From Bacteroidales bacterium (GTDB lineage: Bacteria > Bacteroidota > Bacteroidia > Bacteroidales > P3): a stretch of DNA of 35,003 nt. The notes beneath the pieces were generated by a model that was not told where the DNA came from, did not search any database, and saw only the letters and a list, made by a program, of their open reading frames with translations. The stretch covers positions 1 to 35,003 of the forward strand of contig JAFXMW010000098.1 in the NCBI GenBank assembly GCA_017530105.1, given 5' to 3'. The position numbers and the translations under genes were made by a program. Position 1 is the first letter of the stretch. Each line of letters opens with the position of its first letter. This document shows, piece after piece, positions 16,969 through 26,055 of the stretch.

Positions 16969-17734
16969 CGGGGCGGGAAACGACTTTGTCCTCGTCGACA
17001 ACCGTCAAGACGACATCCGTCTCACCGCCGACCAAATCGCCCACATTTGTCACCGCCGTTTCGGTGTGGGAGCCGACGGCCTTATCCTGCTCGGCGCCCC
17101 GGCCGATGGCTATGACTTCGTCATGCAATACTTTAATTCCGACGGCCTGCCTGCCGACATGTGCGGCAACGGGGCGCGCTGCATCGTGGCCTTTGCCCAC
17201 ACTTTGGGCTTCGGCCACCCCGTCGACGGCAAGCCCACATTCCTTTTTCTGGCAGGCGACGGTCCCCATCAAGCCGAGATTATCCGCTTTTCACCTGCCT
17301 CCCAAAGCGGCCTCGTCACAATCCACATGAAGGATGTCGACAACATCACTTCCTGTCTCGACGGCTGGCTGCTCAACACCGGCGTGCCACACTACGTCCA
17401 GTTTGTCAACAATCTCGACACCCTCGATGTGGCAGGGGAGGGGCGCCGCATTCGTCATCTTCCCCAGTTGGGTCCCCAAGGGGCAAATGTCAACTTTGTC
17501 CAGCTTCAGCCCGACGGCCACCTCGATGTGCGCACCTATGAACGTGGTGTTGAAGACGAAACCTGGGCTTGCGGCACTGGGGTAACTGCCTCGGCCATAG
17601 TCACGGGATGCCACAATATCCGAACCCGTGGCGGCGATTTCTCTGTTTCGTTCCAGCGTACCGCCAACACCGCCAGCTCCATCCGCCTAACCGGCCCGGT
17701 ATCCCTGAATTTCACCGGACAAATCAATCTCTAA
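16943..17734 (+). CDS. dapF: Diaminopimelate epimerase
   Basis: DapF converts LL-diaminopimelate to meso-diaminopimelate for peptidoglycan and lysine synthesis in the cytoplasm. Both catalytic cysteines are present, Cys74 in DMCGNGARC and Cys210 in WACGTGVTA. The N-terminal substrate motif FSKYNGAGNDFVLVD is also present. The 263-residue length is normal. I chose ATG 16943 (MIIPFSKYNG) because the family starts here; an in-frame ATG at 16916 would add nine unconserved residues deep within the antiporter gene. The start overlaps the antiporter by 26 nt. Confidence 0.95.
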   Translation: MIIPFSKYNGAGNDFVLVDNRQDDIRLTADQIAHICHRRFGVGADGLILLGAPADGYDFVMQYFNSDGLPADMCGNGARCIVAFAHTLGFGHPVDGKPTFLFLAGDGPHQAEIIRFSPASQSGLVTIHMKDVDNITSCLDGWLLNTGVPHYVQFVNNLDTLDVAGEGRRIRHLPQLGPQGANVNFVQLQPDGHLDVRTYERGVEDETWACGTGVTASAIVTGCHNIRTRGGDFSVSFQRTANTASSIRLTGPVSLNFTGQINL

Positions 17735-19837
<2,103 letters not shown>

Positions 19838-19892
19838 TTGCCACGATTTCACAATTCCTTTTCCTCAGAAAATAATCATCATTTTTCATTTT

Positions 19893-19927
19893 TCAATCAT
19901 CAATATAAAAAAAAACGTGTATCTTTG
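19893..19927 (+). promoter_or_regulatory. Promoter of the GH25-like gene
   Basis: TATCTTTG at 19920-19927 is preceded by an A run, almost the same context as the dnaX promoter (A run, then TGTG or CGTG, then TATCTTTGCAT). The -33 box is weak. The leader is about 40 nt and AT-rich. Confidence 0.6.
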
Positions 19928-19971
19928 CATTTTGTTAATAAGTACATTTTAACATTTAAATACTTTTAGAA

Positions 19972-20643
19972 ATGAATAGAAATAATACTCGTTCACGGAT
20001 TTTTGTCGCCGCTTTCACCCTTTTTGTGGCTCTTGTCTCCGTGGCCTCGGCTCAGACCACCGCACCCCTCGGAATCCTCGTTTCGCAAGACCAAAACACC
20101 ATCGACTGGCCCACGGTCAAAGAAAACAACGACCTTGAATTTGCCTACATCATGGCCACCAACGGTGCCGCCATTACCGACACCCGTCTCGGCTTCAACC
20201 TCGCCCAGGCCCACAAGGTCGGTATGCCTATCGGATGCGTTCACCGCTACGACCGCCACTACTCCGCACAAGGACAGTTCGACAACTTCCAAGCCGCTGT
20301 CAAAGGTTACTACATGGACCTTCCACCTGTGGTTTATGTAGTACCCGATAGTCCATTTGATATCAACGTTAAACGTCTTGATATGCTTCTCCAATTGTTC
20401 GAACAGGCCTATGGTGTCAAACCCCTCATCATGGCCAATCAGCAGGCCTACCTCAAATATTTCAGCCTCGAGCGTTACGCCTCCTATCATGTCCTTATTG
20501 TCAGCAACGGGCTTCAGTTCCCCGCCACCCGCTACACCCTTTGGCAGTACACCGACAAAGAGAAAGTAGCCGGCATTATGGATTACGTCCCTGCCCTCAA
20601 ACTTCATCCCACCTACAGCGTCAAGACCATCAAGTCTTTATAG
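19972..20643 (+). CDS. Secreted GH25-like protein lacking catalytic acids
   Basis: This 223-residue protein has a signal peptide (hydrophobic residues 11-24, cleavage after SVASA near 27). Most of the rest follows the glycoside hydrolase 25 (lysozyme) pattern: GILVSQDQNTIDWPTVK, FAYIMATNG, the A-x2-Q-x2-NF segment, LPPVVYVV and LWQYTDKEKVAGIMDYV. GH25 enzymes need the aspartate of GIDVS and the acidic pair of LDVE. Here these read GILVS and VYVV, so both sites are lost. Length and fold appear intact, so a binding or structural role in peptidoglycan is more likely than hydrolysis. It lies between ligA and an outer-membrane protein gene, with its own promoter. The stop is TAG. Family confidence is good; inactivity is inferred from the sequence. 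Confidence 0.85.
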   Translation: MNRNNTRSRIFVAAFTLFVALVSVASAQTTAPLGILVSQDQNTIDWPTVKENNDLEFAYIMATNGAAITDTRLGFNLAQAHKVGMPIGCVHRYDRHYSAQGQFDNFQAAVKGYYMDLPPVVYVVPDSPFDINVKRLDMLLQLFEQAYGVKPLIMANQQAYLKYFSLERYASYHVLIVSNGLQFPATRYTLWQYTDKEKVAGIMDYVPALKLHPTYSVKTIKSL

Positions 20644-20666
20644 GTTTACTTGTAAAGTAATAATTT

Positions 20667-20717
20667 AAAACTAAAAACTAAAACTTGCACTTGCAAATCC
20701 TTTTAGTTTTTAGTTTT
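20667..20717. repeat. 17-bp perfect inverted repeat of CTAAAAA units
   Basis: Arms 20667-20683 and 20701-20717 are perfectly complementary around a 17-nt loop. The arm is built from CTAAAAA units, similar to the heptads of the defence island, and the right arm ends in six T residues. It may terminate the GH25-like transcript; it lies between that gene and the beta-barrel gene. Confidence 0.6.
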
Positions 20718-20731
20718 TTAATTTAGTAAAT

Positions 20732-21463
20732 ATGAAAAAATATATTCTGTTCCTCACATTGTCCCTTGCCATCCTACCCGCCTCGGCACAATTCTTTTTT
20801 TCGGGCATAGCTGGATATGACATGACTAAGTACAAACGTTCTCAGGGTTTCGACAAAACCCTGCCCGACAGTAAATCCATCCTTCTCTCTCTCCGGGCGG
20901 GTTACAATCTCAATCCCTCCCTTCAGGCAGGCATAACCCTTCATGTCACCAATTCCATCTCTTCCACATCCAATGGCTATTTCGACCGCGACAAAGAGAT
21001 ATGGATAAACACCGAGCTTGCCGACCATACCCGCGCCACCTTTGGCGGCGGACTCTTCCTGCGCTACCTCTGCGCTGAACTCGGCAACTTCACCATTAGT
21101 GCCGACCTTGCCGCCACCTACTCCTATGGACTGGGAGTTTTCACACAAACCCAATATGACTACCGTTCTAACTTTCCAATCGTATTTAAAACCCCCTTCA
21201 ATCTTAACCAATTGCAACTAAAGCTTGTCCCCATTGTTAGCTACCGTTTTGATAGTCATTTCAGTCTCGAAGCCTACCTCGACCTCCTCGCGCTCGCACT
21301 TACCCACACCTCCCTCAACCAGCAAAAGATATATGAAGTTGACGAATACGACAACAATCCCAGCCTCGTCACCGACTACATTCTCACCACCACATCGTTC
21401 CATATTGGCCAAAGTGCCGAGAATCCCTATTATCTAACCCTCGGCCTAACCTACAAACTCTAA
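20732..21463 (+). CDS. Outer-membrane beta-barrel protein
   Basis: This 243-residue protein has a typical signal peptide (MKKYILFLTLSLAILPASAQ, cut near residue 20). The rest consists of alternating hydrophobic and polar strands, such as LSLRAGYNLNPSLQAGITLHV, RATFGGGLFLRYLC, LKLVPIVSYRFDSHFSLEAYLDLL and NPYYLTLGLTYKL. It ends in a hydrophobic C-terminal strand. This fits a porin-like or OmpA-type barrel of about 8-10 strands in the outer membrane. No specific family or ligand could be recognised. The start lies 15 nt after the inverted repeat at 20667-20717. No TAnnTTTG promoter is visible directly upstream, so it may be read from the promoter at 19920. Confidence 0.75.
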   Translation: MKKYILFLTLSLAILPASAQFFFSGIAGYDMTKYKRSQGFDKTLPDSKSILLSLRAGYNLNPSLQAGITLHVTNSISSTSNGYFDRDKEIWINTELADHTRATFGGGLFLRYLCAELGNFTISADLAATYSYGLGVFTQTQYDYRSNFPIVFKTPFNLNQLQLKLVPIVSYRFDSHFSLEAYLDLLALALTHTSLNQQKIYEVDEYDNNPSLVTDYILTTTSFHIGQSAENPYYLTLGLTYKL

Positions 21464-21470
21464 TCCACCC

Positions 21471-21574
21471 CCACCTTCGCTCGTTCCCCGTCATTTCTCC
21501 CATATTTCTCCCATCCCCGATGGGAGAAATATGGGAGAAATGAGGTATTACAATCGCCAAACGAGCGAATGTGG
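21471..21574. repeat. Nested palindrome: 25-bp perfect hairpin inside a 15-bp stem
   Basis: The inner arms 21491-21515 and 21519-21543 are perfectly complementary around a CCC loop, and each arm contains a TTTCTCCCAT direct repeat. The outer arms 21471-21485 and 21560-21574 match at 14 of 15 positions. The element starts 8 nt after the beta-barrel gene and lies at the edge of the defence island. There is no T run, so a simple terminator is not the obvious reading. Confidence 0.75.
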
Positions 21575-21580
21575 TTTTAT

Positions 21581-21592
21581 ACCCAAATCGGT
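21581..21592 (+). repeat. ACCCAAATCGGT, left copy
   Basis: The same 12 bases occur in the same orientation at 34810-34821, and inverted near 34992-35003 (as far as the window shows). The two direct copies bracket the defence island at a distance of about 13.2 kb. Confidence 0.4.
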
Positions 21593-21616
21593 TAATGTCT
21601 TATTTGTGGTAATGCA

Positions 21617-21669
21617 TTTGTCTGACACTCATCACATAAAAATAATAATTTTTTTGTGAGGGTGACAAA
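21617..21669 (-). terminator. Imperfect hairpin after res
   Basis: TTTGTC (21617) pairs with GACAAA (21664), and the neighbouring CACTCATCACA with TGTGAGGGTG imperfectly. The structure lies one base past the last stop of the res frame on the minus strand. Its loop contains A/T runs. It may end the island transcript. Confidence 0.35.
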
Positions 21670-21936
21670 TCATAAAATGTTTCTAATCTCGTCCAACATG
21701 TTCTGATAGCTAGTGACCTCATGGTAGCGTACCTTGCTGGTGGATATGTTGTTGAAGAGTTTCTTGGCACACTCTATCTTGGCTTTTTCAGCACCTTTCA
21801 GCTGCATGGAATCTAGGCTGCCTTTGGTCTCAGCGATGAAGAAAACATGCTTCACGCCCATATTGTCGTTGAACGCAATAGCCCAGTCGGGGGCGTAGTT
21901 ACCCACGGGAGTCGGTATCTGGAACGACCTCGGCAA
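21670..21936 (-). pseudogene. Type III restriction enzyme Res, detached nuclease domain
   Basis: This is the C-terminal 89 codons of the Type III restriction subunit, in the same frame as the helicase part but beyond its TAA stop. It contains the PD-(D/E)xK nuclease core: TPVGNYAPDWAIAF supplies the aspartate and FIAETKGS the E-x-K. The junction reads VCVYA-stop-LPRSF, and Type III Res proteins usually have a lysine at that point (VYAKLP), so one AAA to TAA change would explain it. No good start codon is present (TTG is the first). Unless read through or re-initiated, the nuclease is not made fused to the translocase. The catalytic residues look intact, so the break is probably recent or an error. 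Confidence 0.75.
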
Positions 21937-24783
21937 TTAGGCATACACACACACCTCCTCGGCTTTGTCCAAATCTTCGGCAAAGGTGAGCTCGCCTTTG
22001 CTGTCGGCAAACACGTAGTCGAGAATGTGTTTCTTGGCCTCGTAGGCTTTATCAATGGTCTGACGGTTCTTCTCTTGGGTGAAGATGGCGGAGTCGTATT
22101 GGTTCTCTGTGCGATTATAGCTGATATGCTCCACAATCATTGTGGCTTTCTGTTCGCGGATGATATGGCTCACTTTGCGGATGAACTCCTCGGGGTTGTT
22201 CTTAAACATGTAAAGTTTCGATAGCTGTATCCCTTTCAGTATGCGCACCACCGTCCGGCGGGTCAGCGTTGCAGCCTTGGCGATGTCACCCACCAGGTCA
22301 TAAGGCACGTTGCTGGTCGATACTTCTCGCAACTCTTTTGTACGAGTGCTTTGCTCTCCTGTGAAATCCAATTCATCATCGCCCTGCATTCCTGTGGTGA
22401 CTACATATTTCAGCTGAGTGACATTCAGGTCTCTGTTGATGGCACCAATGGACTTTTGAATTAACTCTTCACTGTCATAATGCACAGTATAGACATAGCG
22501 GTGGTTTATTTCGTTCCATAAGGCTTTGAACTCCTTCTTCTCGGCATTGTCGTTCAGGTGGTCGTTCACCACTTCGGCCTTGCCATTGGCATCTTCCACC
22601 ATATCTATCAAGGCGGTGGGGTCGAAGATACTTTGTATCAACTTATGCACCTGCTCTTCTATAGGCTGTAGTTTCTTGCTCATGGGGGCAAGTGTGCCAT
22701 TCTCCAAGTCGGTATGGTAACCCTGCTGTATGTTGCCCTTTTTGTCGATGTAGTCGTTGTCGAACAGATAGCTGACTATGCTGGCAGCTTCCTGTTCCGA
22801 AATAGTGTGCAGCCCGCCATCCACCTTGAGGGTAATGTCCTTGAAGTAGTCCACAGTGGCCTTTGTCGGACGTTCACGGAGGGCCTCTTTTGTTTCTTTC
22901 TGTAGTGCGTCTACGAATGCGCTGTAGTTTTCGTTGGCTATCACGGTCAACTTGTTTGTATCGTGCACGGCATCACCCAGACGCTCTTTGTCCATTCGGT
23001 TGCCCTCTTTATCCACGCAGATACGCAGGCCTCGCCCCACCTCTTGCCGTTTGGCTGTGGCACTGTTGGCATGACGCAATGTGCATATCTGGAACACATT
23101 CGGGTTGTCCCAGCCTTCTCGCAGGGCGGAGTGGGAGAAGATAAAGCGTGTCGGCTCATCGAAACTCAACAACCGTTCCTTGTTTTTCAATATCAAGTCG
23201 TAGGCCGAGATGTCGTCCGAGGTGTCTTTGCCTCGTTTCACCTCGCTGTTGACCGAATGGCCTTTCTTGTCGATGGAGAAGTAGCCGTTGTGTACATCAG
23301 TGGCTGGGAAACGCCGCAGATATTTCTGATAGTCGTCTTCGAACAGCGTCAGGTTCTCATTCAAGTAGCGGTTGTATTCCTCCTCAAACATCTTCCATAA
23401 CGGACCTTGAACCTCATTGCCATCGCTGTCATAACTCTTGTAGTTGGCCACCTCGTCGATGAAGAACAGCGAGAGGGTCTTAATGCCCTGCTTGAACAGG
23501 GCGCGTTCTTTCTCAAAGTGCGACTTCACGGTTTCACGAATCTGTATCTGTTGGATGGCTTTCTCGCTCACGTCGCCCATCACCTCGCCTTGGTGCAGTG
23601 ATTGACCGTTCTGGAAATGGATGGTGTTGGTTCGTGGATTGATCTCAGTAATGACGAATTCCTTGTAGGCCGGCAGCCCTGATGCATCGTATAGTGAATC
23701 ATTATGTCTGAACTTGCAGGTCTGGCGGCGTGTACTTGCGGCTCCTTTTACCTCAATATCCAGCCGCACCTCGGGAGCTTTGTTTTTCGAGAGGATGATG
23801 CTGTCGAAGTAGATATAGCTCTGATTGCCCAGCAGGTTCTGCACGGTGATACCTTTTACCTGTATCTTCTTCACCAAGCGTTGTCTGTAGGCGTCGTAGG
23901 CATCAAGGGCATAGATGCAGTTGTGCGAAGTCTTGTGCGTGGCCGAGTAGTTGAGTACAAACAACGGCTTGAAGTTGCGCAAAGCCTTTTGAGTGGCATC
24001 GCCTTCCATCTTCTGAGGCTCGTCCATTATGATGATGGGACGGTTGGCGGCAATCACGTCAATGGGGCGGCGGCTTTGAAAGTCGTCACGTTTAGTATAC
24101 ATAATTAAGCTGACCTTATTCTTTGCTTCTTCTTTGAAGTCCCGGGCAAAAGCCTGCGTATTGATAATCATCACATTGATGTTAGCATCGCTGCTGAATG
24201 AGTCTATCTGTGTCAGGTTGTTGCTACTGTAGATGAAATAGCGGGCTTTCTTGCCATAAAGCTCCATGAAATGCTCTTCCAACATGGTGAAACTCTTATA
24301 TACACCCTCGCGGATGGCGATACTGGGCACCACCACAATGAATTTCGACCAGCCATAACGCTTGTTCAATTCAAACATGGTCTTGATATAGACGTAGGTC
24401 TTGCCGGTGCCGGTCTCCATCTCTATATCGAGCGAGCATGCACCTAGTCCGACAGGCTGGCTCAGTGTTGGCGACAAAGGGATGTCGCCTGCCACCTGTT
24501 GCTGATGGATATTGTCCAATAGCTGCTGTCCCGTCAGCTCCACATCGGCATTGCGATAGCCGGTATCAGTAGGCGTTAGACCCGAGACTTTAGACTCTAG
24601 ATTGCTGTCGCCGCCAAAGTCTAATGTCTCCCGACTAAAGTCTAAAACCCCCTGCTTCCCCTTCTGATTTCCCAGGTCACGCCTATATTGTGCGTTGGTC
24701 TTCGATGGCTGTCCTGCGAACACATCCACCGTACTTTCCACCGCCTCAGTCTGGTATTGCTGTATCTTGAATTTGAACTTCAT
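21937..24783 (-). CDS. res: Type III restriction enzyme Res, helicase part (truncated by TAA)
   Basis: This 948-residue superfamily 2 ATPase is the Res subunit of a Type III restriction-modification system, which translocates or slides on DNA and cuts after meeting Mod-bound sites. It shows Walker A METGTGKT near residue 125, the DEPQ box near 254, and motif VI EVGRGLRI near 583. The family start KFKIQQYQTEAVESTVDVF is present. Residues about 46-71 (core FSRETLDFGGDSNLESKVSG) are an insertion encoded by a palindromic repeat (24571-24648), in a loop before the ATPase. A TAA at 21937 removes the C-terminal nuclease domain, which follows in frame. The start overlaps the YhcG stop by 4 nt. The gene is the last in the island, and its partner mod lies two genes upstream. 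Confidence 0.9.
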   Translation of the reverse strand: MKFKFKIQQYQTEAVESTVDVFAGQPSKTNAQYRRDLGNQKGKQGVLDFSRETLDFGGDSNLESKVSGLTPTDTGYRNADVELTGQQLLDNIHQQQVAGDIPLSPTLSQPVGLGACSLDIEMETGTGKTYVYIKTMFELNKRYGWSKFIVVVPSIAIREGVYKSFTMLEEHFMELYGKKARYFIYSSNNLTQIDSFSSDANINVMIINTQAFARDFKEEAKNKVSLIMYTKRDDFQSRRPIDVIAANRPIIIMDEPQKMEGDATQKALRNFKPLFVLNYSATHKTSHNCIYALDAYDAYRQRLVKKIQVKGITVQNLLGNQSYIYFDSIILSKNKAPEVRLDIEVKGAASTRRQTCKFRHNDSLYDASGLPAYKEFVITEINPRTNTIHFQNGQSLHQGEVMGDVSEKAIQQIQIRETVKSHFEKERALFKQGIKTLSLFFIDEVANYKSYDSDGNEVQGPLWKMFEEEYNRYLNENLTLFEDDYQKYLRRFPATDVHNGYFSIDKKGHSVNSEVKRGKDTSDDISAYDLILKNKERLLSFDEPTRFIFSHSALREGWDNPNVFQICTLRHANSATAKRQEVGRGLRICVDKEGNRMDKERLGDAVHDTNKLTVIANENYSAFVDALQKETKEALRERPTKATVDYFKDITLKVDGGLHTISEQEAASIVSYLFDNDYIDKKGNIQQGYHTDLENGTLAPMSKKLQPIEEQVHKLIQSIFDPTALIDMVEDANGKAEVVNDHLNDNAEKKEFKALWNEINHRYVYTVHYDSEELIQKSIGAINRDLNVTQLKYVVTTGMQGDDELDFTGEQSTRTKELREVSTSNVPYDLVGDIAKAATLTRRTVVRILKGIQLSKLYMFKNNPEEFIRKVSHIIREQKATMIVEHISYNRTENQYDSAIFTQEKNRQTIDKAYEAKKHILDYVFADSKGELTFAEDLDKAEEVCVYA
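24571..24648 (-). repeat. In-frame palindromic heptad element in res (copy A)
   Basis: An imperfect palindrome is built from 7-nt units, with a TTAG-type left arm and a CTAA-type right arm. GAGACTTTAGAC pairs with GTCTAATGTCTC at 11 of 12 positions around a loop of 23 nt. Its first 67 bases (24571-24637) match 28354-28420 in mod at 63 positions. It is read through in frame as part of Res. Confidence 0.85.
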
Positions 24784-25841
24784 TTTTCAGTCCCTTTCTG
24801 TTGAAGCATAAAAATCTCCTTCTGTCGCTCAATCTCTTTAGCCAGCTCATCCTCTGTCGGCAGATAAGTAAGGTATTTCGATGCAAACAACTGTTTACTA
24901 CTGTTAAGGACAGAGTACCGAGCTATGTCTTCGCTGGTTGCGGAACAAAGGAGCAAGCCTACAGTCGGATTGTCTCCCTCAGTTCTTTTCAAGTCATCGA
25001 ACATCCTTACGTACATATCCAACTGCCCTACATCCTGATGGGAAATCTTCTTCGTTTTCAAGTCTATCAGCACATAGCATTTCAAGATTACATTGTAGAA
25101 AACAAGGTCAACAAAGAAATCGCCAACATCTGTGGATATATGGTATTGTTCCGCCATAAAAGCGAACCCGCGTCCCATTTCGAGAAGGAACTCTTTGATA
25201 TGTGCAATGATGGCGTGTTCCAGTTGAGTCTCTGTATAATCGCTGTTTGAAGGCAATTGAAGAAACTCCGCCACAACAGGGTCTTTCATAAAACTGCGTG
25301 CATCATCTTTCAGCGGTGCTGTCAACTGTTGCATCTCAGCAACCACGGCATCCTTTTTGGGCGACTGTAGCAGACGATGGTAATACTGAGAGCCGACATT
25401 GCGAGCCAGCGTGCGGACGCTCCACATCTCACGAGAGGCTTCCTGTACATACCAATAGCGTGCATCATCATCTGTTACGGACAGAAGCGTTCGATAGTGC
25501 GACCAGTTCAGATTTGGTACACGCGTGTACCAAATCTCCAAGTCATTAAAGCATAAATATAACTGACGGTAATTACGCAAGTCTCGAGGAGAATAGCCTT
25601 TAGGGTAAATCAATGTCAGCTCTTTTGATAATTGGTTTATTAATCCTTTGCCATATTCCGCCCGGGTCTCACCGTGCTGCTCTTCCTCAACGATACGTCT
25701 GCCTACTTTCCAGTAGGTGAACACCGTTGTTGCATTCACGTCATTGTAGGCCTTCCGCATACCATTTTCGACGATGGTCTGCACGTCCTTCACCAATGCC
25801 GATATTCCATGTTCTTCAGAATTCATCAGTCCTTTTGCCAT
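24780..25841 (-). CDS. YhcG/DUF1016 PD-(D/E)xK nuclease-domain protein
   Basis: This 353-residue protein of the YhcG (DUF1016) family has an N-terminal DUF1016 domain (VFTYWKVGRRIVEEEQ, YGKGLINQLSKEL, YSPRDLRNYRQLY, LNWSHYRTLLSV) over residues about 15-170. A C-terminal PD-(D/E)xK nuclease fold over about 200-340 has FFVDLVFYN (D) and YVLIDLKTKK (D-x-K). Members are often encoded within restriction-modification loci, but their role there is not settled. The stop overlaps the res ATG by 4 nt (TCAT on the plus strand), so the two are translationally coupled. Upstream is a heptad array and a 32-codon ORF. With Res losing its nuclease domain, this intact nuclease next to it is notable, though replacement of function is speculation. 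Confidence 0.9.
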   Translation of the reverse strand: MAKGLMNSEEHGISALVKDVQTIVENGMRKAYNDVNATTVFTYWKVGRRIVEEEQHGETRAEYGKGLINQLSKELTLIYPKGYSPRDLRNYRQLYLCFNDLEIWYTRVPNLNWSHYRTLLSVTDDDARYWYVQEASREMWSVRTLARNVGSQYYHRLLQSPKKDAVVAEMQQLTAPLKDDARSFMKDPVVAEFLQLPSNSDYTETQLEHAIIAHIKEFLLEMGRGFAFMAEQYHISTDVGDFFVDLVFYNVILKCYVLIDLKTKKISHQDVGQLDMYVRMFDDLKRTEGDNPTVGLLLCSATSEDIARYSVLNSSKQLFASKYLTYLPTEDELAKEIERQKEIFMLQQKGTEK

Positions 25842-25884
25842 AACAGTTCTTATATGTAACGCAAGTTTTTTTTGGTAGTATGTA

Positions 25885-25968
25885 ATCTAAAGTCTAAAAA
25901 CTAAAGTCTAATATCTAAAGTCTAAAAACTAAAGTCTAAAAACTAAAGCCTAAAATCTAAAGTCTTTT
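25885..25968. repeat. Heptad array, 12 units
   Basis: Twelve consecutive 7-nt units such as ATCTAAA, GTCTAAA and AACTAAA (CTAA on the plus strand) lie between YhcG and the PIN gene. The array supplies the stop codon of the 32-codon ORF at 25950-26048. Confidence 0.9.
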
Positions 25969-26048
25969 TTATTATCACCCGATTCTCTATCTTGCAGCAA
26001 TTGCTCCAAAACAGGTTGCAGGTCATCGTATTCGTGGATTCGCTTCAT
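25950..26048 (-). CDS. 32-codon ORF ending in the heptad array
   Basis: An ATG at 26048 opens 32 codons (MKRIHEYDDLQPVLEQLLQD, then RESGDNKKDFRF) lying just after the PIN gene stop (overlap none, 7 nt gap). The first 25 residues look like a real amphipathic, acidic helix. The last residues and the TAG come from the heptad array, which suggests a longer gene cut short by the repeat, or a small protein with a repeat-made tail. I do not recognise a family. Confidence 0.4.
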   Translation of the reverse strand: MKRIHEYDDLQPVLEQLLQDRESGDNKKDFRF

Positions 26049-26055
26049 ATTTACT

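Noticed and set aside
15640-17001. 453-residue minus-strand open frame opposite the antiporter
   Set aside because: It is low-complexity, charged sequence mirroring the transmembrane codons of a clear antiporter gene.
21945-21954. Five AC units next to the res stop as a phase-variation tract
   Set aside because: Both sides of the stop are already in the same frame, so slippage by 2 nt would not restore the protein; a base substitution explains the break better.
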